Below, in pieces: positions 18,091-25,640 of a stretch of DNA of 64,000 nucleotides. The DNA lies in NCBI GenBank assembly GCA_011525695.1, contig WYBX01000154.1, positions 62,001 through 126,000 of the forward strand. The letters are read 5' to 3'. Source of the stretch: Verrucomicrobiia bacterium (lineage in GTDB: Bacteria > Verrucomicrobiota > Verrucomicrobiia > Opitutales > Opitutaceae). A model generated the notes under the pieces. It saw only the letters and a program-made list of their open reading frames with translations, searched no databases and was not told the origin of the DNA. Every line of letters starts with the position of its first letter. Position 1 is the stretch's first letter. Position numbers and translations under genes: made by a program.

Positions 18091-19700
18091 GGTTCGGAGG
18101 TCCACAGGAGGGGAAACTGGTTCTCGCGGGCGAGCTTGGCACGGATGAACTCCTGGAGGGCCGGCAATCCCGGGTTCCGGTTTCCTTGGCGCCGCAGCTC
18201 GCGTCCCGTCCCGGCATGCAGCGCCTCGATCCAGCGCGCCGCATAGGCCGGTCCGCTCAGCCAGCGGCTGGCGCGCTCCGGCCATGGGGCCACCTTCAGC
18301 GCGCCGGCAGCCGCGAGAATCCGCCAGCGCTGGAGAAAGGGATTCAGGGGGGCGCAGGCGGCCCAGGATCGGCTGGGATCCCCGGCGAGCACTTCCAGTT
18401 GGGCCACGAGGGTGAGCCGGCTGAACGGTACGCCGGCCGCGGTGTTGCCCTCGGCCAGCAGCGTCGGTGCGCCAACCGGCGGCCGGCAACCGGCCGGGAG
18501 CCGGGCTCGCCACGCGCGCCAGCGCCGCTGCTGCCGCTGGACCTCGGCCCGCCAGTCGAACAGCCCGGGATCCACCCGCACTTCGTCGTAGGCATGCGGA
18601 AAGCGGAATCCGAACCGCGCCAGATCCGGGGCGATGTTCGGCAGCCGCCGGGCAATAAGCGGCCGCCCGGCCGCAGTCGCCTCGAGATTGGGCAGCCCAA
18701 AACCCTCCTGCAGCGAGGTCAGGAGGATCGCCTCGCTGGACTCGATCAGCTCGGAGACCGCCGGGGCGGAGCCTTCACGTCCGTCCAGCATGGCCAGCCG
18801 CAGCGGCCAGTGGTTCCGGCGGGCGGCCGCGGCGAGTGCGCCCGCGTAGGCGTGTTCGTCGGCCGAACTGGCTCCGCCGGTGGTCACGAGCCAGGCTTCG
18901 GGACGCAACCAGCGCGTCAGGAGCAGCGCTTCCGCAAGATTTTTCCGGCGAAGAAGCCGGCAAGGAACCAGCCACACCGGAACGTCGCCGCCCAGTTCGC
19001 GGGCCAACCAGCGGCGGGCCGCGCTCACCCGCTGCCGGGGCGCGCGCGCCGCGCGTTCGGACAAATTCGGCAGCCACGCCGCCTGCCGGCCGAAATGCCG
19101 CTGGAGGATGACGGCATCCGGCTGGTTGATCGCAAGGTGCCGGATGTTTGGAGCAGCCGGCAGGAGGGTGTGTGCAACTTCGCCGAGGGTGCGAAACCCG
19201 GCCTGGCGCATTTCAGGCCAGCGGGCCCAGCGATTGTCGAACCACCAGTCGTGATGATGGAGCAGCAACGGGACACCGCGTGCCAGGCACAGCTGCTGGA
19301 GGGCCCGGGTCACGAGCAGGTTTCGCCCCAACCCCTGGTTGTGGGCCCATACGACGGCGTCACCGGCGGACGCCTCCCGGAGCACCCGTTCCAATTGCCT
19401 GTGAATCCTCCGCGCCAGCCGGGGAACTTGCGTGGGGGCGCGAAGGGCGGCCGGAAGTTCCGAGGTGTACCCGAGGATCCGGTCGGTCAACCAACTCACC
19501 CGGACTCCCTTGAGCTGTGCGGCAAAATGTGCGGTCCAGGCAGCCCCGGGCATTTCCCCGCCCACCATGATCACCTCGCTGGCGGCCGGCCGGAGGGCGG
19601 CCACCAGGTGCGGGGTCGCCAGCTCGATAATCCGCCGCACACCGCCGGGACGGTAGTGGCTGTGAACGATGATCAGTTTCAAGCGGCAGAGTATGGGCAC
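18087..19700 (-). CDS. GT4-like glycosyltransferase, 537 residues
   Basis: The frame begins at a GTG at 19700, with TTG at 19682 as an alternative (LKLIIVHSHYRPGGVRRII). The N-terminal GT-B domain has the glycine-rich acceptor loop YRPGGVRRIIE. The C-terminal domain carries LVPCRLLRRKNLAEAL and LLTSLQEGFGLPNLEATAAGRPLIA, the retaining GT4 donor-site region. A C-terminal ~150-residue extension has no recognised fold. It overlaps the HAD gene by ATGA and is divergent from the GH13_18 gene across 95 bases. It probably glycosylates the same solute pathway; the substrate is unknown. Confidence 0.7.
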   Translation of the reverse strand: MPILCRLKLIIVHSHYRPGGVRRIIELATPHLVAALRPAASEVIMVGGEMPGAAWTAHFAAQLKGVRVSWLTDRILGYTSELPAALRAPTQVPRLARRIHRQLERVLREASAGDAVVWAHNQGLGRNLLVTRALQQLCLARGVPLLLHHHDWWFDNRWARWPEMRQAGFRTLGEVAHTLLPAAPNIRHLAINQPDAVILQRHFGRQAAWLPNLSERAARAPRQRVSAARRWLARELGGDVPVWLVPCRLLRRKNLAEALLLTRWLRPEAWLVTTGGASSADEHAYAGALAAAARRNHWPLRLAMLDGREGSAPAVSELIESSEAILLTSLQEGFGLPNLEATAAGRPLIARRLPNIAPDLARFGFRFPHAYDEVRVDPGLFDWRAEVQRQQRRWRAWRARLPAGCRPPVGAPTLLAEGNTAAGVPFSRLTLVAQLEVLAGDPSRSWAACAPLNPFLQRWRILAAAGALKVAPWPERASRWLSGPAYAARWIEALHAGTGRELRRQGNRNPGLPALQEFIRAKLARENQFPLLWTSEP

Positions 19701-19795
19701 GACATCGCCGCCGGGCGAAATTTTTTTCCGCGAAGTTGGGCTGGATTTTCATCCGCGTCGTTGCCAAGCGCCGCGGGCTGTCCACGGTGCAGCCA

Positions 19796-21553
19796 ATGGA
19801 CGCAGCCGATCTTGTTTCCGATCATCTGGTGGCAATTTACGGGCCGGAGGTCGCGGCGACCGTCCGGCCAAAGATCGACGAACTGCTCGCCCGCTGGCGC
19901 AACCGGCTGCCGGCGGCAGGAACGCCTCCGGGTGCGCTGCCGCTGACGGAGCGCGACTCGCTGCTGATCACCTACGCCGATCAGGTGAGCGAGCCGGGAG
20001 CCTCGCCGCTGCACACGCTCGGCGCGTTCGCGACGCGGCACCTGGAGGGGGTTGTCAGCGGCATCCACCTGCTGCCGTTCTATCCCTGGACCTCCGATGA
20101 CGGTTTTTCCGTGAAGGATTATTACGGGGTCGATCCCGCATTTGGCACCTGGGATGACGTCCGGGCCCTCAGCCGCCGCTTTGCGCTGATGTTCGATGCG
20201 GTTTTCAATCACATGTCGGCACAGAGCGACTGGTTCCGGCGGTTCGCAGATGGGGATCCCGCGTTTCATGACTTCTTCGTCAGCGTCGATGGTGAGCCGG
20301 ACCTGACGCGGGTCATCCGCCCGCGCGCATTGCCATTGCTGACGGAATTTGCATGCGCGGCCGGGCCGAGGAAAATCTGGACCACATTCAGCGCCGATCA
20401 GGTCGACCTGAACGTCAAGAACCCGGCCGTGCTCCTCGCGCTGCTCGACGCGCTGCTGTTTTACATCGAGCAGGGCGCGCGGTTCATCCGGCTCGATGCC
20501 ATTGCGTTTCTCTGGAAGGATCCGGGAACCTGCTGTCTGCACCTGCCGCAGACCCACCGCACGGTCCAGTTGATGCGGGCGGTGGTTGATGCCGTTGCCC
20601 CGGGCGTGATGCTCGTGACCGAGACGAACGTGCCGCATGTGGACAACCTTTCCTACTTTGGCAACGGCACGAATGAAGCCCATCTGGTCTATAATTTCGC
20701 ACTGCCTCCACTCGTGCTGCACAGCTTCGCCACGGGTGACGCCCGGAAACTCACCGAATGGGCGCGCACGCTCGAGCTTCCCGGGTCGGGCGTCGCGCTC
20801 TTCAATTTTCTCGCCTCCCACGACGGCATTGGCGTCAACCCGGCCCGGGGAATCCTGACTGACGCGGAAATCGACGCGCTGGTGGCCCGGACAATCGAGC
20901 ACGGCGGTTTGATTTCCTACAAGCATCTTCCCGATGGCGGCCGGGCGCCGTACGAGATGAACATCAATTTCTTCGATGCTTTGTCCAACCCCGCGGCGGC
21001 AGAGCCGCAGGCAACCCAGGTCAGCCGAACCCTGTGCGCCCACGCCATCCAGCTGGTCCTGGCGGGGCTGCCGGGCATCTATTTCCATTCGCTGCTGGGT
21101 TCGCGCGGCGATCCCGCGGGCGCGGCCGCAAGCGGGATTCCACGCCGGATCAACCGCGAGAAAAACGGACGGGAGGAACTGGAACGTGAGCTGGCCGATT
21201 CGGGGTCTCGGCGGGCGCAGGTATTTGCGGGATTCAGGGAAATGCTCCAGGCCCGCGGCGGCAGCGCCGCCTTTCATCCGGCCGCGCCGCAGGAAATCAT
21301 TTCCGGTGATCCGCGGCTCTTCGTGGTCCTGCGGAGTTCGACCGACGGGGCCGAGCACCGGCTTTGCCTCCAGAACGTCTCCGCTGAGACTGTTACAACC
21401 GTCGTGACGCCCGGCACAGCCCATGCGGGCCGTCGCTGGAGGGTGGTCCTCGGCCGGACGGGCGCGCTGGTTCTGACGGATGACGGAGTCCAGGTGGCGC
21501 TGCAGCCTTATGAGGTGCTGTGGGCCGGAAGCGGGGGGCAGGCCCCATCCTGA
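19796..21553 (+). CDS. GH13_18 sugar phosphorylase (glucosylglycerate or sucrose phosphorylase type)
   Basis: 585 residues from the ATG at 19796 (MDAADLVSDHLVAIYG). It is a (beta/alpha)8 alpha-amylase-family enzyme: nucleophile D234 in IRLDAIAFLWKDPGT, acid/base E276 in VTETNVPH and transition-state stabiliser D343 in LASHDGIG. FYPWTSDDGFSVKDYY is the usual sucrose-phosphorylase block. GGLISYKHLPDG with YEMNINFFDALSN is the variant I associate with the glucosylglycerate-phosphorylase branch. Such enzymes split the glycoside with phosphate to glucose 1-phosphate. Its neighbours (GpgS-like, HAD, GT4) favour glucosylglycerate over sucrose as substrate. Confidence 0.85.
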   Translation: MDAADLVSDHLVAIYGPEVAATVRPKIDELLARWRNRLPAAGTPPGALPLTERDSLLITYADQVSEPGASPLHTLGAFATRHLEGVVSGIHLLPFYPWTSDDGFSVKDYYGVDPAFGTWDDVRALSRRFALMFDAVFNHMSAQSDWFRRFADGDPAFHDFFVSVDGEPDLTRVIRPRALPLLTEFACAAGPRKIWTTFSADQVDLNVKNPAVLLALLDALLFYIEQGARFIRLDAIAFLWKDPGTCCLHLPQTHRTVQLMRAVVDAVAPGVMLVTETNVPHVDNLSYFGNGTNEAHLVYNFALPPLVLHSFATGDARKLTEWARTLELPGSGVALFNFLASHDGIGVNPARGILTDAEIDALVARTIEHGGLISYKHLPDGGRAPYEMNINFFDALSNPAAAEPQATQVSRTLCAHAIQLVLAGLPGIYFHSLLGSRGDPAGAAASGIPRRINREKNGREELERELADSGSRRAQVFAGFREMLQARGGSAAFHPAAPQEIISGDPRLFVVLRSSTDGAEHRLCLQNVSAETVTTVVTPGTAHAGRRWRVVLGRTGALVLTDDGVQVALQPYEVLWAGSGGQAPS

Positions 21554-21669
21554 TGCCGGCCAACCGGCTCGAGAATTATCCGCCAGGATCCGGAATGCGG
21601 CTTGTCAGGTGCGATGGGGACGTTCTGCATGATCGCGAATCACGCCGGCAGACGGCTGATCCAACCGGG

Positions 21670-21689
21670 TCCGGTGCAGCTGCACCGGA
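21670..21689. promoter_or_regulatory. 20-bp perfect palindrome upstream of the GpgS-like gene
   Basis: TCCGGTGCAG followed at once by its reverse complement CTGCACCGGA. It lies in the 280-base gap between the phosphorylase stop and the synthase start, ~145 bases before the ATG. It could be an operator for the solute locus; no regulator gene is adjacent. The rest of 21554-21833 shows nothing recognisable. Confidence 0.4.
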
Positions 21690-21833
21690 GGACTCACGAG
21701 TGGCCGGGCCGCCATCCGAAACTAGCCAACATGCGAACCAGCCAAGCCAACCCCTTCGCGACCATCCCGCGTTCCCGGCTGCAAGCTCGTCAACCGCCCC
21801 GCGGCCACTGAACCGCCGGGCAACTCCACTCCC

Positions 21834-23045
21834 ATGTCAGATTTCTTCCAGACCGGCGCCATCGCCACGCTCCACCGACTCGGCCACACCAATCTTTCGC
21901 GAATCGAGCGTGAGATCGGGGAATTCGCACGGGAAACGCCCATCGCCCTCGTGTTGCCGTGCCATATCCGTGAGGTGGGCACCAAGGCGCTGCGGTTGAT
22001 CGTACGGGAATTGAAGTCGGTCAATTATCTCAGCCAGATCGTGGTCGGAATCGACGGCGCCAACCTGCGCGGCTGGCGCAAGGCCCGCCGCTTCTTCAGC
22101 CAGCTGCCGCAGTCGCCGACGCTGTTGTGGAACGACGGGCCGCGGATGCAGCAGTTGTTCAAGAAGCTCGAGGCCACGGAGCTTGGCGCCGGCACTCCCG
22201 GCAAGGGTCGCAACGTCTGGGCCTGCTTCGGCTATGTCCTGGCCAGTGACCGGGCCCGGATGATCGCGGTCCATGACTGCGACATCGTCACATACAACCG
22301 CGAACTGCTGGCCCGGCTGTGCTATCCGGTGGCGCATCCCTCGCTCGGCTTCGATTTCTGCAAGGGGTATTACGCGCGCGTCACCGAGCGGCTGAATGGC
22401 CGGGTCATGCGGCTCCTGATCACGCCGCTGCTGCGCGCCTTCAAGACCATCCTGGGCCAGCATTCGTATCTGGTGTACATGGACACGTTCCGGTACCCGC
22501 TGGCGGGCGAGTTCGCCCTGGATCTCGATCTGGTGCGGCGGCTGCGGATCCCGTCGGACTGGGCGCTCGAGGTCGGGTTGCTTTCGGAGGTGTTCCGCAA
22601 CTGCGCACCGCGCGCGATCTGCCAGTCCGAGCTGTGTGAGAATTACGACCACAAGCACCAGGATCTGTCCGTCCGCGATCCCTCGAAGGGCCTGAACAAG
22701 ATGGCGGCGGACATCGCCCAGTCGTTCTTTCACCGGATGGCTGCCGAGGGGCTCAAGCTCGACACGGGCGTGTTCGACACGTTGATGAGCGCGTACATGC
22801 GGCAGGCCGAGGACACGCTGCGATTCTATGCCGCCGACGCCGCGCTGAACGGGTTGAAATATCCGCGGCACGAGGAGGAGACTGCGGTGGCGACTTTCGT
22901 GCGCAGCATCCGGATCGCCACCAAGGGTTTCCTGGAGGATCCACTCGGGGTGCCGTTGAACTCGAACTGGAACCGGGTCGAATCGGCGCTGCCGAACTTC
23001 CTGGATGAGTTCCGCGAGGCCGTCCGGCTCGACAACGAGGCTTGA
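21834..23045 (+). CDS. GT81-type glucosyl-3-phosphoglycerate synthase-like protein (GpgS-like)
   Basis: 403 residues, GT-A fold. The nucleotide-sugar DxD motif is D148-C-D150 in AVHDCDIVTYN. It is preceded by LPCHIREVGTKALRLIVRELKSVNYLSQIVVGIDGA and followed by FDFCKGYYARV, EFALDLDLVRRLRIPSDWALEVGLLSEV and ENYDHKHQDLS, the block order of GpgS/MpgS-like enzymes. GpgS joins glucose from NDP-glucose to 3-phosphoglycerate, the first step to glucosylglycerate, a compatible solute. It is co-oriented with the GH13_18 phosphorylase, giving synthesis and recycling side by side. Confidence 0.8.
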   Translation: MSDFFQTGAIATLHRLGHTNLSRIEREIGEFARETPIALVLPCHIREVGTKALRLIVRELKSVNYLSQIVVGIDGANLRGWRKARRFFSQLPQSPTLLWNDGPRMQQLFKKLEATELGAGTPGKGRNVWACFGYVLASDRARMIAVHDCDIVTYNRELLARLCYPVAHPSLGFDFCKGYYARVTERLNGRVMRLLITPLLRAFKTILGQHSYLVYMDTFRYPLAGEFALDLDLVRRLRIPSDWALEVGLLSEVFRNCAPRAICQSELCENYDHKHQDLSVRDPSKGLNKMAADIAQSFFHRMAAEGLKLDTGVFDTLMSAYMRQAEDTLRFYAADAALNGLKYPRHEEETAVATFVRSIRIATKGFLEDPLGVPLNSNWNRVESALPNFLDEFREAVRLDNEA

Positions 23046-23094
23046 AGATCCGCGGTGCGGATTCGTCGAAACCCGGCGTTTCGGAGTAGCGGAG

Positions 23095-23580
23095 TCAATG
23101 CACACTTGCCACAAGCCATGCACCCGCCGCGATCACGAGGACGCCGCAGCCGCGCCGGAGCCATTGCGCGCCGGCGGTTGCGTACTGCCAGCGGAGCCAG
23201 CGCTGAACCCAGGTGCTCGATACGCCGGCGAGACCGATGACTGCGCAGTGGCCGAATCCGAATAGCGCCATCACCCCGAGCGCGAACAGTGGAGCGCTCG
23301 GAGCCATCCCGAATGTCACCCCCAGGACCGGTGCCATGAATCCGAATGTGCAGGGCCCGAGCGCGACGCCAAAGACCAGGCCGAAGATCAGCGCACCCAG
23401 CGCGCCCCGCCGCGCGTGGCCTGGAGCCGGGCGCCACGCCTCGGGCATGGGAAGGACATCGAGCAGGTGCAGTCCGAAGCTGAAGAAGACTACGGCGACG
23501 GCGTAATTCCCCCAGGGCCCGAGATCGCCGAGCATCCGACCCGCGGCCGCCGTCAGCGCCCGGAGGTGCATTTTGTTCAT
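23095..23580 (-). CDS. Half-length CcdA/DsbD-like membrane protein (arsenic operon associated)
   Basis: 161 residues with about four membrane helices. Full CcdA or ArsG-like proteins have ~220-240 residues and six helices with a cysteine in helices 1 and 4. Here the block with GLVFGVALGPCTFGFMAPVLG matches the second half, and a further cysteine is in FGFGHCAVIG. The first cysteine helix is missing, and there is no room for it because the start codon overlaps the thioredoxin-like gene's stop (ATGA at 23577-23580). It may pass electrons across the membrane to or from the thioredoxin-like protein, or act in arsenical export. It is last in the operon. Confidence 0.7.
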   Translation of the reverse strand: MNKMHLRALTAAAGRMLGDLGPWGNYAVAVVFFSFGLHLLDVLPMPEAWRPAPGHARRGALGALIFGLVFGVALGPCTFGFMAPVLGVTFGMAPSAPLFALGVMALFGFGHCAVIGLAGVSSTWVQRWLRWQYATAGAQWLRRGCGVLVIAAGAWLVASVH

Positions 23581-23816
23581 GATGAGGCGAGCATGGTCTT
23601 CGCTTCCTCCACCGACGGCACCCGGCCGGCGACCTTGACGACACCATCGACCACGAGCGCAGGCGTGAACATCACGCCGAAGCCCATGATCCGATCAATC
23701 TCGGTGACCTTCTCGATCTCGTACTCGATCCCGAGCGCCCGGGCGGCCTCATCAGCCACTGCGGCGAGTCTCTGGCATTTGGCACATCCGGTGCCGAGGA
23801 TTTGGATTTTTTTCAT
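23577..23816 (-). CDS. Small thioredoxin-like protein (redox-active disulfide type)
   Basis: 79 residues with the active site CAKC in IQILGTGCAKCQRLAAV and a cis-proline region MFTPALVVDGVVKVAGRVPS. This is the compact MTH895-like thioredoxin/glutaredoxin fold that commonly follows ArsP/DUF318 permeases. It is cytoplasmic, with no signal. It overlaps the CcdA-like gene by 4 bases and lies 30 bases after the permease gene. It likely provides thiol chemistry for arsenic or metal handling. Confidence 0.88.
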   Translation of the reverse strand: MKKIQILGTGCAKCQRLAAVADEAARALGIEYEIEKVTEIDRIMGFGVMFTPALVVDGVVKVAGRVPSVEEAKTMLASS

Positions 23817-23846
23817 GTGCGGGATGGGTTGAGGGTGAAGTGTGCT

Positions 23847-25145
23847 TCACGCGAGTGCCCCGTAGGCCCAGCCGACCAGCGTAGAGAGCACGACGACGAG
23901 CAAAACGTACACCGCGGTCTTTTTCGGGCCGATGACCGAGTTGATGACAATCATGCTCGGGAGACTCAGGGCCGGTCCTGCAAGCAGCAGGGTGAGCGAA
24001 GGTCCGGCTCCCATGCCGCTGCCGACCAGGCCCTGGACAATCGGCACCTCGGTGAGCGTGGCGAAATACATCAGCGCTCCCGCCACCGCGGCGAATGCGT
24101 TTGCGCCGAGCGAGTTTCCACCCACCGCGTGCTCGATCCACCCGTTCGGAATCAGCCCCTCGTGCCCGGGCCTGCCGAGCAGCAGGCCGGCGACGAGCAC
24201 GCCGGCGATAAGGAGCGGGAAAATCTGTTTTGCATTCGCCCACGACTGATCGAACCACTCCCCGGCCTCGCCTGGTCGACCTGCGGTCGCCCAGGCGAGG
24301 CCGAACACGGCGGCGAGGACCGCGGACTTGGGATCGGTGGGAGCCAACAGCGCAATCGACGCGACGACAAGCGCCGTGACGGCCAAACGCATTGGCAGCA
24401 ATCCAAACCATCGCCAGAGAACGAGCCCGAGCGCGGTGGCGGAGGCGGAGGTCAGCCACCACTTCGCTGCGAACATCCTCGCAAAGAAACCGGTCTCAGC
24501 ATCGGCGCGGCTCCAGTTGGCGAAGATCAATATGGCCATCATCAGCCCGAAGAACACCGCGGTTTTCCAGAGCGGGCGTGCAGCCGGCGGATCGGGCAGC
24601 TCGGCCATCCTGGCAGCCTTGGTCTTTTCCTCGCGGCGAAACAGCAGGTGCATGGTCACACCGATCACGATGCTGAATGCCACCGCGCCGACCGCCCGGG
24701 CGACGCCCAACTGAAGCCCGAGCACCTTGGCGGTGAGGATGATCGCCAGCGCATTAATCGCCGGACCGGAATAGAGGAAGGCAATTGCCGGACCGAGTCC
24801 GGCGCCCATCCGATTGATCCCGGCGAAGAGCGGAAGCACCGTGCAGGAGCAGACCGCGAGAATCGTGCCGGACACCGAGGCCACGCCATAGCTGGTGGCT
24901 TTCGGCGCATTCGAGCCGAAGTACCGCATCACGGATTGCTGGGAGACAAACGCGCCGATCGCACCCGCAATCCAGAAGGCCGGGAGCAGACAGAGAATGA
25001 CGTGTTCACGCGCATACCACTTCGTCAGTGCGAGCGCTTCCTGCACGGCGCCGTCGAAACGCGGCGTCCCCAGCGGCAGGAAGTAGAACCCGGAGAAGAT
25101 CGCCGCCATTGCGGCGAAAATCTGAAGTTCCTTCCGAATGTTCAT
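23847..25145 (-). CDS. ArsP/DUF318-type permease
   Basis: About 432 residues from the ATG at 25145 (a GTG lies directly before it at 25148). Eight or more membrane helices are visible. The signature block is ILAVCSCTVLPLFAGINRMG followed by GPAIAFLYSGPAINALAI, the paired-cysteine motif of DUF318/ArsP permeases; LLLAGPALSLPSMIVINSVIG repeats the plan in the second half. ArsP homologues export trivalent organoarsenicals, and others act on different metals. It is second in an arsR-permease-thioredoxin-CcdA-like operon, 36 bases after arsR. Confidence 0.85.
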   Translation of the reverse strand: MNIRKELQIFAAMAAIFSGFYFLPLGTPRFDGAVQEALALTKWYAREHVILCLLPAFWIAGAIGAFVSQQSVMRYFGSNAPKATSYGVASVSGTILAVCSCTVLPLFAGINRMGAGLGPAIAFLYSGPAINALAIILTAKVLGLQLGVARAVGAVAFSIVIGVTMHLLFRREEKTKAARMAELPDPPAARPLWKTAVFFGLMMAILIFANWSRADAETGFFARMFAAKWWLTSASATALGLVLWRWFGLLPMRLAVTALVVASIALLAPTDPKSAVLAAVFGLAWATAGRPGEAGEWFDQSWANAKQIFPLLIAGVLVAGLLLGRPGHEGLIPNGWIEHAVGGNSLGANAFAAVAGALMYFATLTEVPIVQGLVGSGMGAGPSLTLLLAGPALSLPSMIVINSVIGPKKTAVYVLLVVVLSTLVGWAYGALA

Positions 25146-25181
25146 CACCGTTGGGACAGCCAGTGCGTTGGTTGCACTCGA

Positions 25182-25505
25182 TCAGGCACAGCAGCGACGG
25201 ACTTCCACGGCTTCGCCCCGCCGAGAGGCATCAAGACAGGTCATGAACGAAACCACGCAGGGCAGCGCAATCCGGTAGAACACCTGGAGCCCGCGCTTCT
25301 CATCGGCCACGACACCGGCAGCCTTCAGGATCGAAAGATGCCTCGACACCGTCGACCAGCTCGATCCGACCGACTCCACCAGTTCGCACACGCACCGCTC
25401 GCCGGCGGCCAGATCCTCGAGGATTCGCAGTCGGTCCTCATGCCCAAGCGCCTTGAAAACCTCCGCCCGCTGCGCACGCACCTGCCTTGTCGTCCTTGAG
25501 GTCAT
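25182..25505 (-). CDS. arsR: ArsR-family metalloid-responsive repressor (copy 1)
   Basis: 107 residues from the ATG at 25505. The winged helix has SSWSTVSRHLSILKAAGVV as the recognition region. GERCVCELVE matches the ELCVCDL arsenite-sensing motif with both cysteines. More cysteines follow in ALPCVVSFMTCLD and the C-terminal RRCCA. A perfect palindrome at 25513-25536, eight bases before the start codon, is a probable operator. It heads the permease operon and likely represses it until As(III) or a related metalloid binds. Confidence 0.92.
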   Translation of the reverse strand: MTSRTTRQVRAQRAEVFKALGHEDRLRILEDLAAGERCVCELVESVGSSWSTVSRHLSILKAAGVVADEKRGLQVFYRIALPCVVSFMTCLDASRRGEAVEVRRCCA

Positions 25506-25512
25506 GCACGAT

Positions 25513-25536
25513 CTATTTCGCAAGAGTGCGAAATAG
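25513..25536. promoter_or_regulatory. Operator candidate of arsR copy 1
   Basis: CTATTTCGCA (25513-25522), a 4-base spacer AGAG, and the exact reverse complement TGCGAAATAG (25527-25536): a 24-bp dyad with 10-bp arms, seven bases upstream of the arsR ATG on the minus strand. TTCGCA/TGCGAA half-sites are typical in size and layout for ArsR dimers. Confidence 0.8.
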
Positions 25537-25640
25537 GCGAGCGCTCCTGGTGGCTTCAACGCACCGGACCGCCGGAAGTAGCATCGGCAATGGCGGCGAT
25601 TGGGCCGGCTAAACCCCGCCGGCGCCGCCACGGGCCGGGC

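Noticed and set aside
18051..19946. 631-residue plus-strand frame opposite the HAD and GT4-like genes
   Set aside because: Its translation is low-complexity Gly/Arg/Pro/Gln text with no motif; the minus-strand genes have clear motifs and a start/stop overlap.
23802..25499. 565-residue plus-strand frame opposite the permease operon
   Set aside because: Composition is charged and repetitive with no domain; the opposite strand has a clear membrane permease and arsR.
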